Positions 63,957-64,000 of a DNA stretch of 64,000 bases are shown piece by piece; position 1 is the first letter of the stretch; every line of letters begins with the position of its first letter. The position numbers were made by a program, and so were the translations under genes. This DNA is from Mucilaginibacter flavus (GTDB taxonomy: Bacteria; Bacteroidota; Bacteroidia; Sphingobacteriales; Sphingobacteriaceae): contig NZ_JAUFPS010000026.1 in assembly GCF_030409315.1 (NCBI RefSeq), positions 253,133 through 317,132 on the forward strand, read 5' to 3'. Under the pieces are notes generated by a model. It had not been told where the DNA came from. It worked only from the letters and a program-made list of their open reading frames with translations, and ran no database searches.

Positions 63957-64000
63957 ATGATGTGTAAAATATTAAATAAACCCCTGATCCTTTGTTTACT
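63957..64000 (+). CDS. Start of a further gene, cut by the window end
   Basis: ATG 63957 opens MMCKILNKPLILCL, which looks like the beginning of a signal peptide, 19 bp after the GH106-like gene. Only 14 full codons are visible. It is probably another secreted enzyme of locus 4. Confidence 0.45.
   Translation, partial: MMCKILNKPLILCL

Noticed and set aside
1..64000. CRISPR array
   Set aside because: No regularly spaced repeat-spacer series and no cas-like genes were seen on either strand.

Overview
The window looks like chromosome of a Bacteroidota bacterium, most likely Sphingobacteriaceae (Mucilaginibacter/Pedobacter type). The evidence is four SusC/SusD pairs, three with an ECF sigma/FecR switch and one next to an AraC regulator, promoters with the TTG-N20-TAnnTTTG pattern, start codons without strong Shine-Dalgarno sequences, and a CTnDOT-like tyrosine integrase. 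No database search was possible, so family names rest on motifs, length and context.

1-4.4 kb is housekeeping-like: a NUDIX/winged-helix sensor regulator, a BadF-type sugar kinase, a Tat-exported Nif3-like protein, a DUF4184 membrane protein broken by a one-base deletion, a candidate small RNA and tRNA-Arg(TCT). An integrase gene follows the tRNA. A second, truncated copy of the same integrase type lies at 39.1 kb behind an equivalent upstream region. Together they suggest one or more decayed integrative elements at tRNA 3' ends.

7.4-18.7 kb is a seven-gene operon: four short secreted proteins sharing one C-terminal module, an SpvB/TcB-like YD-repeat protein with a DUF5977-like tail, a DUF6443/RHS-core protein with a C-terminal HNH-like toxin tip, and a small candidate immunity gene. 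This is the best candidate for an under-described system. It is followed by a REP-like hairpin, a decayed IS1182-type transposase and a pseudogene.

20.4-38.5 kb holds two SusCD loci on the minus strand, both with the order sigma, FecR, SusC, SusD, enzymes. Locus 1 ends with a metallo-beta-lactamase-fold hydrolase and a glycerophosphodiester phosphodiesterase (GDPD). Locus 2 ends with a GDPD. An HxlR regulator lies between them. 40.6-49.6 kb holds locus 3 on the plus strand: sigma, FecR, SusC, SusD, GH29 fucosidase, then a broken GDPD. GDPD therefore recurs at three neighbouring loci.

50.1-64 kb is a putative rhamnose-glycan locus: AraC regulator, GH78 rhamnosidase plus AraA-like isomerase, then SusC/SusD (the only SusC without an STN domain) and a GH106-like rhamnosidase. 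Two operator-promoters with identical geometry (two TATCA half-sites 21 bp apart, -7 box 36 bp further on) precede the two enzyme/transport operons.

Two regulatory patterns recur. A hairpin lies between susD and the downstream enzyme at all four loci. An intrinsic terminator pointing away from susC lies 75-140 bp upstream of three susC genes, suggesting cis-antisense RNAs.
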